Source: Montanilutibacter psychrotolerans | GTDB lineage: Bacteria; Pseudomonadota; Gammaproteobacteria; Xanthomonadales; Xanthomonadaceae | Assembly (NCBI RefSeq): GCF_003719825.1 | Contig: NZ_RIBS01000004.1 | Span: 1-64,000, forward strand | Length of the DNA: 64,000 bases | Direction: 5' to 3' | Shown here: in pieces, positions 44,910 through 54,246 of the stretch | Layout: each line of letters starts with the position of its first letter | Position numbering within the stretch: the stretch's first letter is position 1 | Notes under the pieces: generated by a model | Databases searched by the model: none | What the model saw: only the letters and a program-made list of their open reading frames with translations | What the model was told of the DNA's origin: nothing | Position numbers and translations under genes: made by a program

Positions 44910-45347
44910 TCAGGCGCGGCCCTTGACCAGCGGCAGATCGGCCTGCTGCCAGGCCTGGACGCCGCCATCGAGCCAGTGGACCTGGGTGAAGCCGGCCTTC
45001 TTGAGGCGCTTGGCGGCATCGGCCGAGGCCTGGCCATTGCGGCAGACCACCACCACCGGCAGCGCCTTGGCGCTGGCGAGCAGCTTGCTCTCGGGATCGA
45101 ACTGGGCGATCTGCACCGAACGGCTGCCGGCGATGTGGCCGCCGAGGTAGTCGTTGGTTGCCGAGAGATCGACCACCAGCGCGTTGTCGCGGTTGATCAA
45201 AGTGGTCAGTTCGGCCGGGCGCAGGGCCTTGTAGCCGCGCATCAATCGCGCCAGCTCGGTGTAGATGATCGCGATCGTCAGGCCGGCCAAAGCCAGCGAC
45301 AGGTAGGGATGGCGCTCGGCGAAAGCCAGCAGTTCGGGAAGGGTCAC
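44910..45347 (-). CDS. Membrane-anchored rhodanese-like protein (YibN type)
   Basis: 145 residues from a GTG (VTLPELLAFAERHPYLS). One transmembrane helix (about 14-32) and a rhodanese domain with active-site loop VVVCRNGQASADAAKRL; the cysteine is intact. Such proteins carry sulfane sulfur. Neighbourhood to secB and gpsA is the same as E. coli yibN, supporting orthology. Confidence 0.88.
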   Translation of the reverse strand: MTLPELLAFAERHPYLSLALAGLTIAIIYTELARLMRGYKALRPAELTTLINRDNALVVDLSATNDYLGGHIAGSRSVQIAQFDPESKLLASAKALPVVVVCRNGQASADAAKRLKKAGFTQVHWLDGGVQAWQQADLPLVKGRA

Positions 45348-45474
45348 GGGGTCACGACGGGTGGCACGGGGCCGGGATTGTCGCAAAAACCGGCGCCGGA
45401 AGGGTTGGCATCGTCGATCGGCCAGCCGCCGTCGCGCGGTCAGCCCGCGCGCGACGCCCGCGCCTCGGCCGCAG

Positions 45475-45936
45475 TTACTGCCCGGCCCAGAGATCGGGCA
45501 GCGAGCTGGTCAACCACCACACCTGGGCCGTGGGATCCCATTTCCAGGTTTCGCGGTAGCGGACGGTGCGTTCGGCCATCGTGTGCCGGTTGATGACGCC
45601 GATCTCGATGTCGCGCATCGCGGTGCCCGCTTCATTGTCGCGGGTGGCGCCGACATCGCGGTACGCGGAAATCTGCACCTGCTTGTAGCGCTCCAGTTCG
45701 ATCGCGCCAACGGGATTCGCGTCGCGCACGCGCGGGTCGATGAGGTTCATCGCGCCCTCGAAGTCGCCCCAGCGGATCGCTCCGGACCAGGCGTACTGGT
45801 TACGGTCCAGCCCGTCGTTCTGCTTGGTATTGCTGGGGCAGCCGGTCAGCGCCAGCACGCAGGCCAGCAACAGCATCCACGCGAACGCCAGCGGCGCCCG
45901 GCGGGTCGATACGGCGAGCGGCGGTGACAGGGACAT
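45475..45936 (-). CDS. Hypothetical lipoprotein
   Basis: 153 residues. Long n-region, hydrophobic helix and LALTGC lipobox. The mature part (NQYAWSGAIRWGDFEGAMNL, RETWKWDPTAQVWWLTSSLP) is tryptophan-rich, and the overall look is of an NTF2-like fold. I recall similar proteins in xanthomonads with no known role. Confidence 0.7.
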   Translation of the reverse strand: MSLSPPLAVSTRRAPLAFAWMLLLACVLALTGCPSNTKQNDGLDRNQYAWSGAIRWGDFEGAMNLIDPRVRDANPVGAIELERYKQVQISAYRDVGATRDNEAGTAMRDIEIGVINRHTMAERTVRYRETWKWDPTAQVWWLTSSLPDLWAGQ

Positions 45937-46048
45937 CGGGCAACTCCGGCGACTGGGGGCTCAGGGGCACCATGCTAACGGCTGGCAGCCCGCGTGGCAG
46001 GCACTTCACCGCGCGACGTGCCCGGCACGGCCGACGCGGTGGTCGGTC

Positions 46049-46534
46049 TCAGGTCCGCGCGATCGCGACGTAGCGGCCGTTGAACGTCGTGGCCAGGCCG
46101 CCGTCGGGCAGGCGTGCACTGGCGGCGAGCTGGATGCGGGCCCGGCCGCGCTCACGCAACGTGGCGACGAACGATGCCGGATCGGCGTCCTCGCCGAAGC
46201 GGGCCTCGACGTCCAGGTCGGTGAACAGCGGTGCGAGGTACCGCACCTGGCTGTCGGCGACGTAGACGTCGGCCTGCAGGCCGGCGGCCTCGAGCTGCAA
46301 CGACACCAGCCCCCACGAGGCCAACGTCATCATCGACGCCAGGCTTCCGCCAAACGCGCAGCCCTTGTCGTTGACGTGCGCTGCCAGCGGTGCGTGCAGG
46401 CGCAGCGCGCGACCGTCGTATCCGGCGATGCCGACCTGCATCGCCGCCACCGGCGGCATCGACTGGTAGTGGTGGTCCAGACGCTGCAGCGCGTCGGCGT
46501 GGAGCTCGTCTCGGGTGTCGATCATCGCGGCCAT
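46049..46534 (-). CDS. YiiD C-terminal-type thioesterase-like protein
   Basis: 161 residues from MAAMIDTRDELHADALQRLD (alternative start three codons on); the long frame upstream overlaps hemD on the opposite strand. HVNDKGCAFGGSLASMMTLA and VYVADSQVRYLAPL fit the hot-dog fold of the YiiD C-terminal family, putative thioesterases. The gene diverges from hemD with about 50 bases between them. Confidence 0.75.
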   Translation of the reverse strand: MAAMIDTRDELHADALQRLDHHYQSMPPVAAMQVGIAGYDGRALRLHAPLAAHVNDKGCAFGGSLASMMTLASWGLVSLQLEAAGLQADVYVADSQVRYLAPLFTDLDVEARFGEDADPASFVATLRERGRARIQLAASARLPDGGLATTFNGRYVAIART

Positions 46535-46586
46535 GGAAGCGGTGTGCGGGGTGTGGCGCGAACGGAGGCTGTGCCAAGCTGACGGC

Positions 46587-47372
46587 ATGTCCATACGAAC
46601 GCCGCCGGAATGGTACGTGATCTCGCTGCGCCCGAGCGGGGAGCATGCGGCCCTGCGTCGCGCGGCGGCGCGTCGCGGGGCGGGCCTGGTCGCGCTGTCG
46701 CCGTGGCGCCTGGAACAGCTCGACGACGACGCCACGCGCGATGCGCTGGCGGCGGCACTGGCGGCAAGCCACGTCGTGTTCACCAGTCCCGGTGCAGTGC
46801 GCGCCGCCGCATCGTTGCTGCCGCTGCGAGCGGGCGCGCGGCAGCAGTGGTTCGCGGTCGGCGCCGGCAGTGCGAGTGCGCTGCGTCGTGCCGGTGTCGC
46901 CGGCGTGGTCGCACCGGCGCGCATGGACACCGAAGGCCTGCTGGGATTGCCGGGACTGCAGGTGGGCACGGGCGACAGCGTCGGGCTGGTCACCGCACCG
47001 GGCGGTCGCGGCGAACTGGCGCCAGCGTTGCAGGCACGCGGCGCGCTCGTGCTGCGCGCCGATGTCTATGCACGCGTGCCGGTCGCGCCCTCGCCCAAGG
47101 CGTTGGCAAGCCTGCGCGCGCTGGGCGCGCTGGCACCACGGGCGCGCCTCGCGCTGGCGCTCAGCAGCGGCGAGGCCTTGCAACGATTGATGGCCACGGT
47201 CCCCGACGACGTCGCGGCGATCCTGCGCCGGGCGACCGTGGTGGCAGCCAGTGCGCGCCTGGCATCGCTCGCCCACGGATTGGGTTGCGCGCACGTCCAG
47301 CTGGCCACCGGCCCGCGACCGGCGATGTTGGTTTCCGCGGCGGCGCGTGCACTGGCGACCCGACCGACGTAG
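46587..47372 (+). CDS. hemD: Uroporphyrinogen-III synthase
   Basis: 261 residues. Closes hydroxymethylbilane to uroporphyrinogen III. The family is poorly conserved; FTSPGAVRAAASLL, WFAVGAGSASALRRAG, LVTAPGGRGELAPALQARGA and ADVYARVPV are the recognisable motifs, in the right order for a two-domain HemD. hemX and hemY follow on the same strand, the usual operon. No GGAGG near the start. Confidence 0.9.
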   Translation: MSIRTPPEWYVISLRPSGEHAALRRAAARRGAGLVALSPWRLEQLDDDATRDALAAALAASHVVFTSPGAVRAAASLLPLRAGARQQWFAVGAGSASALRRAGVAGVVAPARMDTEGLLGLPGLQVGTGDSVGLVTAPGGRGELAPALQARGALVLRADVYARVPVAPSPKALASLRALGALAPRARLALALSSGEALQRLMATVPDDVAAILRRATVVAASARLASLAHGLGCAHVQLATGPRPAMLVSAAARALATRPT

Positions 47373-47430
47373 CACCGTGCGGTACCTGCGGCGCGCACTG
47401 CGCGCATTGCCCGACGGGGCTTCCGGTAGC

Positions 47431-48456
47431 ATGACGCCTTCCCCCCGCACGGATCCTCCCGCCGTGGCAGTTTCGAGCACCGACAACGCGCCCGCCGCAC
47501 CACCTGTCGCACCTCGCCGAAAGTCCCACGCCTGGCCGTGGCTCCTGCTGCTGGTCGCGCTCGGCCTGGCCGGCTGGTTCGGCCGGAACTGGTGGCAGGC
47601 GCACGACGCCCGCCAGCGCGACGCCGTGATCGGCACCGACCAACGCCTTGAGGCGCTCGACGACCGCGTCGACGGCCTGCGTCGGGATCAGCGCGCGCAG
47701 AACCAGCGCCTGCAACAGGCCGACGCCACCAACCGCGTGCTGCGCGACGAACTGCTCGGCATCGGCCAGCGTTCGACGCTGATCGAGGACTCCGTCGCCA
47801 AACTCGCCGACCCGGACCGCCATGGCGCGCAGGCGCTGCGTCTGGACGAGGCCGAATTGCTGCTGACGATGGGCCAGCAGCGCCTGCAGGTTGCCGGTGA
47901 CCTCGACGGCGCACGTCGCGCCTACGCACTGGCCGCCGGCGTGCTCGACGGCGTGGACGACCCGGCCTACCTGAGCTTGCGCCAGACGCTGGTGCAGGAG
48001 CGCGCCGGACTCGACGCGGTCGGTGCCGAACCGCGCGTTCGGGCGATGGCGCGACTGGAAGCGTTCGCCAACACCCAGACGGTGCCACCGTCGCGTACCA
48101 GCGCCGCCACCGACACCCGCGCCCCGTGGTGGAAGCGCGCGTTCGGCAGCATCGTCCAGGTCCAGCCCACCGATCGCGCCGTCGCGGTGCATCCGGCCGA
48201 TCGCAGCGCCGCACTGGCCGGCCTGCAGCTCGAGATCAGCCTCGCGCGCGCCGCGGCCGAACGCCGCGACCAGGCGGGCTATCGCGCCGCGCTCTCGCGC
48301 GCCGATGCCTGGCTGACGCGGCTGCATCCGGAATCGGCGGCGCTGCGCAATCTGCGCGATGAACTGCGGCAGATCGGCGCCATGCCGCTTTCACTCTCCC
48401 TGGCCACGCTGGGCAGCACTCTGCAACAGCTACGGCAGCTGCGCACCGCGCGCTAG
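47431..48456 (+). CDS. hemX: HemX-like membrane protein of the hem operon
   Basis: 341 residues. Proline-rich cytoplasmic N-terminus, one transmembrane helix (WPWLLLLVALGLAGWFG, about 35-51), coiled coil (about 65-110) and periplasmic helical domain, the layout of HemX. The old label uroporphyrinogen C-methyltransferase is not supported by the fold. Starts 58 bases after hemD. Confidence 0.88.
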   Translation: MTPSPRTDPPAVAVSSTDNAPAAPPVAPRRKSHAWPWLLLLVALGLAGWFGRNWWQAHDARQRDAVIGTDQRLEALDDRVDGLRRDQRAQNQRLQQADATNRVLRDELLGIGQRSTLIEDSVAKLADPDRHGAQALRLDEAELLLTMGQQRLQVAGDLDGARRAYALAAGVLDGVDDPAYLSLRQTLVQERAGLDAVGAEPRVRAMARLEAFANTQTVPPSRTSAATDTRAPWWKRAFGSIVQVQPTDRAVAVHPADRSAALAGLQLEISLARAAAERRDQAGYRAALSRADAWLTRLHPESAALRNLRDELRQIGAMPLSLSLATLGSTLQQLRQLRTAR

Positions 48457-48467
48457 GAAGGCATCCC

Positions 48468-49730
48468 ATGAACCTGTTCCGTAACCTGCTGTTCTGGATC
48501 GTGCTGGCCCTGGTCGGCGCGTTGGTCGCGCAACTGCTGGTGCGCGATCCCGGCCACGTGCTGGTGCGCTACGGCGGCTACGACTACACCATGACGGTGG
48601 TCGATGCGCTGCTGATGGGCGTGGCGGCGATCGCGCTGGTGTGGGTGCTGTGGAAGGGCCTGAGCTTGCCGCTGTCGGCCCTGCGCCGGCACCGCAAGAA
48701 GCATGCGCGGGCGCGGCTGGTCGAAGGCCTGGAGGCGCTGCACCAGGGCCACTGGGCGCGCGCCGAGAAGGCCTTGTCGCAGGCCGCCCAGCCGCAGCGC
48801 GTCGGCCGCAACGAAGTCGCCGCGATTGCCCACCTCGCCGCGGCACGCGCCGCCGATGCACGCGGCGACGACGACGCCGTCGCGCGCCACCTCGATGCCC
48901 TCGCCGCCGAACGCCCACTGGACGCGGCCATTGCGCGCGCGCAACGGCAGCTCGATGCCGGCACCTTCGAGAGCGCGCTCGAGACCCTGGATACCGCGCC
49001 GCAACCATTGCCGCCGCGCGGACTGGCGTTGCGCGCGCAGGCGCTGGCGGCACTGGGCCGCAGCGGCGAGGCGTACGGACTGCTGGGCGCACTGCGCCAG
49101 CAGCATGCGCTTCCGACCGCGGAACTGGCGCGTCTGGAATCGAGCTGGGCCGAGGCGGGGCTGCGTGAAGCCGCCGACGCAAACGTGCTCGCCGATCGCT
49201 GGGAAGCGCTGCCCAAGCCCTTGCGCAGCGACCCGGCCGCAGTCGCCGCGTACGCCGAACGCGCTGCCGCGCTGCGCTGGGACGAAGCCGCCACGCGCAG
49301 TGTCGAACAGGCACTGGACGCGAACTGGAGCGATTCGCTGGCGTCGCTCTACGGGCGGCTGCCGGTCGGTCGTCTCGAAGCACGTCAATCCAATGCCGAA
49401 CGTTGGCTGCAGCAACACCCGGCGAGCCCGGCGCTGCTGCTGGCACTGGCCCGCCTGCTGCGTGCCCAGCGTCGCTGGCCGCAAGCCGAGGGCTACCTGC
49501 ACCGCGCGATCGCCCAGGGCGCCGGCAGCGAAGGCTGGGAAGAGCTTGGCCACGGCTTCGCCGAAGCCGGTGACGAGACCCTCGCGCGCCTCAGCTACGC
49601 CAACGCCCTGTGCAGCGCGCGCGACGAGGCGATCGTCGAGTTGCCGGGCCGCGACCTGCGGCAACGGATCTTCGACGAGGCCGCGATCGAGGAACGCGAC
49701 GAGCACGGCATGCCGCGACTGCGCGGTTAG
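48468..49730 (+). CDS. hemY: HemY, heme-biosynthesis-associated TPR membrane protein
   Basis: 420 residues. Two transmembrane helices (about 5-25 and 42-63) followed by a TPR-rich domain (ARLVEGLEALHQGHWARAEK). This is the proteobacterial HemY of the hemCDXY cluster, not protoporphyrinogen oxidase. Starts 11 bases after hemX, so co-transcribed. Confidence 0.9.
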   Translation: MNLFRNLLFWIVLALVGALVAQLLVRDPGHVLVRYGGYDYTMTVVDALLMGVAAIALVWVLWKGLSLPLSALRRHRKKHARARLVEGLEALHQGHWARAEKALSQAAQPQRVGRNEVAAIAHLAAARAADARGDDDAVARHLDALAAERPLDAAIARAQRQLDAGTFESALETLDTAPQPLPPRGLALRAQALAALGRSGEAYGLLGALRQQHALPTAELARLESSWAEAGLREAADANVLADRWEALPKPLRSDPAAVAAYAERAAALRWDEAATRSVEQALDANWSDSLASLYGRLPVGRLEARQSNAERWLQQHPASPALLLALARLLRAQRRWPQAEGYLHRAIAQGAGSEGWEELGHGFAEAGDETLARLSYANALCSARDEAIVELPGRDLRQRIFDEAAIEERDEHGMPRLRG

Positions 49731-50062
49731 GTCGCGTCCTGGGAGCTGCGCGGGACGACGCGTGGCCATCGTGCGGGTGCGGTTCCGCCCGCTCTGTGGC
49801 GACGGAAACGCGGCGGCAGGCTGGCGAGGATGCAACGCGACGGCAGAGGGCCCGCGCCGCGGATCTCCCGCTGGTAGCCGATATGCATGCAACAGCCGGT
49901 ATCGCTGGACTCCTGCCGCGATGGGTCGGGAGTCTGATACGGATGATGGGCGGACACGACGGTGACTCCCTGGCCCGCAGCCGAGCGCCGGTGCGCGTGG
50001 CACCGGCGCGGTCGATGGCATCGCGGCGGCCGGCGAAAGCCGGCCCGCCTGGCTAGCTCAAC
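49731..50062. other. Gap between hemY and the thiolase gene, no gene seen
   Basis: About 330 bases between convergent genes. I see no gene or clear terminator; a short minus-strand frame of 76 codons is not supported. Confidence 0.4.
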
Positions 50063-51340
50063 TCAACGCTCGAGGATCGCCACCACGCCCATGCCGCCGG
50101 CGGTGCAGATCGACAGCAGGCAGCGTCCACCGCCGCGTGCCTTGAGTTCCTTGGCCGCGGTCGCGACCAGGCGCGCGCCGGTCGCGGCGAACGGATGGCC
50201 CGCCGCCAGCGAGGAGCCGTTGGGGTTGATCTTCGCCGGGTCGATGCGACCCAGCGGCGCGTCCAGGCCGAGGCGATTCTTGCAGTACTCCTCGCTCTCC
50301 CACGCGCGCAGCGTGCACAACACCTGTGCGGCGAACGCCTCGTGGATCTCGTAGAAATCGAAATCCTGCAGGGTCAGGCCATTGCGCTTGAGCATCTCCG
50401 GCACGGCCACCGTCGGCGCCATCAGCAGGCCTTCGCCGTGCACGAAATCGACTGCCGCCACGTGCGCGTCGCGCAGGTAGCAAAGCACCTCGTGACCATG
50501 GGCCTGCGCCCATTCGTCCGACGCCAGCAGGCAGGCGCTGGCGCCATCGGTCAACGGCGTGGAATTGGCCGCGGTGAGGGTGCCACGGCCGGAGGTCTTG
50601 TCGAACGCCGGCTTGAGCGTCGCCAGCTTCTCCAGCGAGCTGTCGGCGCGCAGGATGTTGTCGCGCGAGACGCCGCGGAAGCTGACCACCAGGTCATCGA
50701 AGAAACCGCGGTCGTAGGCGGCGGCGAGCTTCTGGTGCGATGCCAGCGCCCACTCGTCCTGCGAGTCGCGCGAGATGTTCCACTCCTTGGCCATGTCCTC
50801 GCAGTGCTCACCCATCGACTTTCCGGTGCGCGGTTCGGCCACGCCCGGGAAATCGGGTTTGAGCTCGCGCGGCGAGAAGCCCTTGAATGCGGCCAGTTTG
50901 GCGCCGGTGGTCTTGGCGGCCGCGGCGGCCAGCAGGCGACGGCGCAGCGACTTGCCGTACACGATCGGCACGTCGGAGGTGGTGTCGGAACCGCCGCCGA
51001 TGCCCGCTTCGATCTGCCCGGTGGCGATCTTGTTGGCCACGGTGATGATGCTGTCCAGCGAGGTGCCACAGGCGCGCTGCAGGGTGATGCCCGGCGTCAG
51101 CGGCGACAGGCCCGACGACAGCGCGGCCTCGCGACCGAGGTTCCAGTCATTGGAGTGCTTGATCACCGCGCCCATCGCGACCTCGCCCAGCTGCTGGCCG
51201 TGCAGGCCGAACTTCTCGACCAGCGCACCGAGCGTGCGCACCGACATGCCGAGGTTGCCAACGTCCGCATAGGCGGTGTTCTGGCGGCAGAACGGAATGC
51301 GGACGCCACCGAGTACGGCGACGGGACGGGCTGAACGCAT
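50063..51340 (-). CDS. Acetyl-CoA C-acyltransferase (thiolase, FadI-like)
   Basis: 425 residues, GAGGTG ahead of the start. Thiolase that cleaves 3-ketoacyl-CoA or condenses acyl-CoAs. The nucleophilic cysteine is in TLQRACGTSLDS; the second set of catalytic residues lies in NPNGSSLAAGHPFAATGARL and SICTAGGMGV. The long form with YEIHEAFAAQVLCTL resembles FadI of anaerobic-type beta-oxidation; no fadJ partner lies next to it. Stands alone on the strand. Confidence 0.9.
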   Translation of the reverse strand: MRSARPVAVLGGVRIPFCRQNTAYADVGNLGMSVRTLGALVEKFGLHGQQLGEVAMGAVIKHSNDWNLGREAALSSGLSPLTPGITLQRACGTSLDSIITVANKIATGQIEAGIGGGSDTTSDVPIVYGKSLRRRLLAAAAAKTTGAKLAAFKGFSPRELKPDFPGVAEPRTGKSMGEHCEDMAKEWNISRDSQDEWALASHQKLAAAYDRGFFDDLVVSFRGVSRDNILRADSSLEKLATLKPAFDKTSGRGTLTAANSTPLTDGASACLLASDEWAQAHGHEVLCYLRDAHVAAVDFVHGEGLLMAPTVAVPEMLKRNGLTLQDFDFYEIHEAFAAQVLCTLRAWESEEYCKNRLGLDAPLGRIDPAKINPNGSSLAAGHPFAATGARLVATAAKELKARGGGRCLLSICTAGGMGVVAILER

Positions 51341-51479
51341 CGGGACACCTCGCAGGGGGGACCCGCGGCAGTCGCGCGGGCCCGTTTGAGACCGGCCCGC
51401 GTTGATCGGCGGGCATAATGGCCGCAGTGTAACCCCGCCCTTGCGCCCCTCCAAACGCCAGCGTACTGAAATCCCGCCA

Positions 51480-52400
51480 ATGACCGACACCCGCCCGCTC
51501 CCCTCCGCCCCGCCGGCACTGCACGTGCTCGGCGCGCTTGCGCTGGAACTGCGCGGCGACGCCCCGGTCGCGCACGTTGCGCTGGCGCAGGCCCAGGTCG
51601 GCGAACTGGCGGCGCTGGTCGCACGTGATCTGGCGAAATTTTCGCCGGAGGCGGCGACGCTGGAACTGGTCACCGTGGGCGCGCACTACGATCCGGTCGA
51701 GGTGTTGCGTCCCGGTTGGCCGCTGCACCACGAACTCGATCAGCTGGCCGCGCGCGCGCCACGCGACGGCGGATTGAAAACCGGCGGACGCGTCATCGCC
51801 TTTGGTGCACACGAAGACCGACTGCCCGGCAATCTCGCGCCATCGCCGGATTTCGCGGGCGGTCCGCTGCGGCTGGTGCCGCTGCTGCTGGGCGGCGATG
51901 CGGACGCGGTGGCGCGCGTGGGCGATGCGTTCGAGCGCGATCTGCTGGAAACCGGCATGGCCGGCGCGGACACCGCGCTGGCTGCGCAGCACGCGTTCGG
52001 CCTGCAGATCGAACACGCGCGCTATCTCACGGTGCACGACCTCGCCGCGATGATTGCCATGCAGTACGAACACGCCGGCCTGGGCGCGCTGTGGCCGATC
52101 CTCGAAACCGCGCTGCTCGAACCCGATGGTGAGCACTGGCTGGACGCCCCGCCCGAGCCGCTGGTGCACTACGCGCAGCGCGAAGCGCGCATCGCGATGT
52201 TCGAGACCAGCGCGTGGAAGCAGCGCTACGCCGCCGACGCGGACTGCAGCGACCCGCAGGTGCGCGAGCGACTGTCGCGCCAGCACGACCAGTTCCAGGC
52301 ACGGCAGCGCCAGATGGCGGCGGTGCTGCAGGCGCACGCGGTGGCGGTGACGTTCGTGCACTGCCCGAGCACCCAGGCCGACGTCCGCGCAGATCTCTAG
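51480..52400 (+). CDS. Conserved hypothetical protein
   Basis: 306 residues from MTDTRPLPSAPPALHVLGAL, soluble, acidic, diverging from the thiolase gene across 140 bases. No domain I can name; HLxxxHD-like HARYLTVHDLAAMIAMQYEH and LRLVPLLLGGDADAVARVGD are regular helices. I have the impression of similar proteins in xanthomonads, without known function. Confidence 0.65.
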   Translation: MTDTRPLPSAPPALHVLGALALELRGDAPVAHVALAQAQVGELAALVARDLAKFSPEAATLELVTVGAHYDPVEVLRPGWPLHHELDQLAARAPRDGGLKTGGRVIAFGAHEDRLPGNLAPSPDFAGGPLRLVPLLLGGDADAVARVGDAFERDLLETGMAGADTALAAQHAFGLQIEHARYLTVHDLAAMIAMQYEHAGLGALWPILETALLEPDGEHWLDAPPEPLVHYAQREARIAMFETSAWKQRYAADADCSDPQVRERLSRQHDQFQARQRQMAAVLQAHAVAVTFVHCPSTQADVRADL

Positions 52401-52616
52401 GCGCACGCGCCTGCGCCCAGCGCCGGATTGCGGGCCCTGACCGCATCGCCTCAGGTTCACTGGACATCTCCGAGACCTGCCTCACGGCAATCACGGACGC
52501 GTGTTCGAGCAAACAGTATTCGGGCGAGTTCGAGGCCGAGTCGCGTCAGCAGGTGCTAGGTGTCTGCCAAGCCCGGGATGATTCGAAGTGCGATGGAGAG
52601 ACAAGGGACAACTTGG

Positions 52617-53063
52617 ATGCGTCGAGCAGTTCATAAGGTGGCGGAGGGAGTACTCGTGCTGGCATTAGCCGGATGCGTTACAACTCAGGGATCCACGTCG
52701 ATGACCACACAGGCTCAAGCGCCAGCACAAGCTTTGCTCGCACTTACAGAAGGAACACGAGCTGTTTCGCAGCAGGATCTGGAGCAGATCAAGATCGCTT
52801 TGATTGAACAGCTCAGGAGTCAGCCAAAGAACACCGACTTCTCCGCGTTGGAGACCGTCACCAGTCGGGAGACGTGCTTTATCGACCAGGGCGGCATCGC
52901 GCACATCGGTGCTTGGGCGCTCCGCGTGAGAGATGGCAAGGCAGTGCTGGTCCGCAGCGGGCCGAGGGCTCCGGTGATGATGGTTCCCATCGCCTACCTG
53001 ACCTACGTCGACGGTCGTTGGGACGTCACCGAGATCGACTTGTCGACTGTTCGTGGGCGCTGA
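52617..53063 (+). CDS. Lipoprotein, paralogue C of the PAAR-linked family (orphan)
   Basis: 148 residues from MRRAVHKVAEGVLVLALAGC with AAGGGA ten bases upstream; signal with lipobox. QQDLEQIKIALIEQLRS, then NTDFSAL, and GGIAHIGAWALRVRDGKAVL match the two genes beside the PAAR effector at 25 kb. No toxin lies next to it, so it is an orphan copy, perhaps protecting against sibling toxins. Earlier in-frame ATGs at 52560 and 52593 would place the signal peptide inside the protein. Confidence 0.65.
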   Translation: MRRAVHKVAEGVLVLALAGCVTTQGSTSMTTQAQAPAQALLALTEGTRAVSQQDLEQIKIALIEQLRSQPKNTDFSALETVTSRETCFIDQGGIAHIGAWALRVRDGKAVLVRSGPRAPVMMVPIAYLTYVDGRWDVTEIDLSTVRGR

Positions 53064-53145
53064 ACGTTAAGTCTCAGCACCTACGGGATGTTGATAACGA
53101 CGAGCTCCATGCGGGTGGCTCTGCTGAACAGCGAGCCCGTGGGCA

Positions 53146-53244
53146 TCACCGGGCGGGATTGGTTATGACGCCATTCGCGATGTAGTCCTCGATCGCTTCG
53201 AGTTGATCCAGCGCTTCCGGTGCGAACTGGACGGTGTAACTCAC
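53146..53244 (-). pseudogene. Truncated ParE-type toxin
   Basis: A GTG overlapping the antitoxin stop (GTGA) opens a 32-codon frame beginning VSYTVQFAPEALDQLEAIED then YIANG, the first helix of ParE/RelE toxins, which normally have about 95 residues. It ends early at VITNPAR. The rest of the toxin is not found downstream, so the toxin is dead. Confidence 0.7.
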
Positions 53245-53522
53245 GCCTTGCCAGCGCCCGTCCGGCGGCGCTTTGTCGTCAGGCGTTCGCGCACCTGCCC
53301 CGCGGACAATGCACGGCTGGGGTCAGCCTTGAGGGCTTGGGCGGCGGGAATGACCTGCTCGCGCAGCCACGCATCCATGGCTTGGTCCCGGGCCAGTAGC
53401 GTGCGCAGGCCATCGCGGATGACTTCGCTTTCGGTCGCGTACTCGCCGGCAGCAACTTTGGCTTTCACCAGGTCGGCCATTTCGTTCGGCAGGGTGATGC
53501 TGAATTGTTGGGTCGAGCGCAT
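53241..53522 (-). CDS. ParD-family antitoxin
   Basis: 93 residues from MRSTQQFSITLPNEMADLVK; ribbon-helix-helix DNA-binding start, then AAGEYATESEVIRDGLRTLL, typical ParD/CopG-type antitoxin. It should repress its own promoter and neutralise ParE. The toxin gene following it is truncated, so the antitoxin is solitary. Start codon chosen because the RHH domain begins right there; a longer frame starts 29 codons upstream. Confidence 0.85.
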   Translation of the reverse strand: MRSTQQFSITLPNEMADLVKAKVAAGEYATESEVIRDGLRTLLARDQAMDAWLREQVIPAAQALKADPSRALSAGQVRERLTTKRRRTGAGKA

Positions 53523-53696
53523 GGCTACTCTCTCTCCGTTGATAGGATTTAATCCTACGCCCGCTGGCACGGGACACAAACGCACGAATTCCTGCCGCCC
53601 CGCGGGCACCGCGCATTGCGCGCGGCCCGGACTTGCGCGGTGGATCCCCCGTGCGAATCCGCCCGGGGCGTCCTCACCACGGATCGATGCCGCAGA

Positions 53697-54185
53697 TCAG
53701 CGCTCGAACTCCGCCTCGCACACCGCGTAGCCCGCGTCGTCCATGCCCAGCGCCGCGTAGGTGCGTTGCGCGTCGACGTTGCCGTGCTCGACGTACAGTC
53801 GCAGGCCCACCACGCCCGGCGTGGCGCGCGCCAGCGCTTCGACGTGCCGGTACAACGCCGCGAACACGCCGCGGCGCCGGTGGGTGGGAGTCACGTACAC
53901 GCTCTGGATCCACCACCAGTCGCCGTTGCGCCAGTCGCTCCATTCGTGCGTGAGCATCAGCGTGCCCACCGGCGCGGCGATCGTCTCGCCGCCAGCCACC
54001 ACGGCCTCGTCCATCGCGATGAAGTAGCGTGCCTTGGCCGGATCGGCGATGCCGGCGGCGATGCCGGCACGCACGGTCGCACGGTCGAGGTGCCGTTGTT
54101 CGGTCTCCATCGCCATCGTGATTGCCCACTGCGCAAGCAGGTCACGGTCGCTGGCGTGGGCGGTGCGGATTCGCAGTTCGGTCAT
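53697..54185 (-). CDS. GNAT-family N-acetyltransferase
   Basis: 162 residues. IQSVYVTPTHRRRGVFAALY carries the acetyl-CoA loop (R-R-R-G-V-F), and LYVEHGNVDAQRTYAALGMD the second motif. Substrate unknown. Followed, 60 bases on the other side, by sodC on the same strand. Confidence 0.9.
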   Translation of the reverse strand: MTELRIRTAHASDRDLLAQWAITMAMETEQRHLDRATVRAGIAAGIADPAKARYFIAMDEAVVAGGETIAAPVGTLMLTHEWSDWRNGDWWWIQSVYVTPTHRRRGVFAALYRHVEALARATPGVVGLRLYVEHGNVDAQRTYAALGMDDAGYAVCEAEFER

Positions 54186-54246
54186 CGTGGGTCCTGCCTG
54201 CTTGCCGGTTCGCGTGGTCGAGCCTGTCGGCGCCGCGCGGCGGTTG

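Noticed and set aside
44762-45037. A small minus-strand gene in place of grxC between the rhodanese gene and secB
   Set aside because: No CPYC or other glutaredoxin motif; the frame overlaps the rhodanese gene and looks non-coding.
49727-49957. A 76-codon minus-strand frame downstream of hemY
   Set aside because: No ribosome-binding site, domain or signal; not supportable.
51163-52460. Long minus-strand frames opposite the conserved hypothetical gene
   Set aside because: Antisense shadows; the plus frame has better composition and a sensible start.
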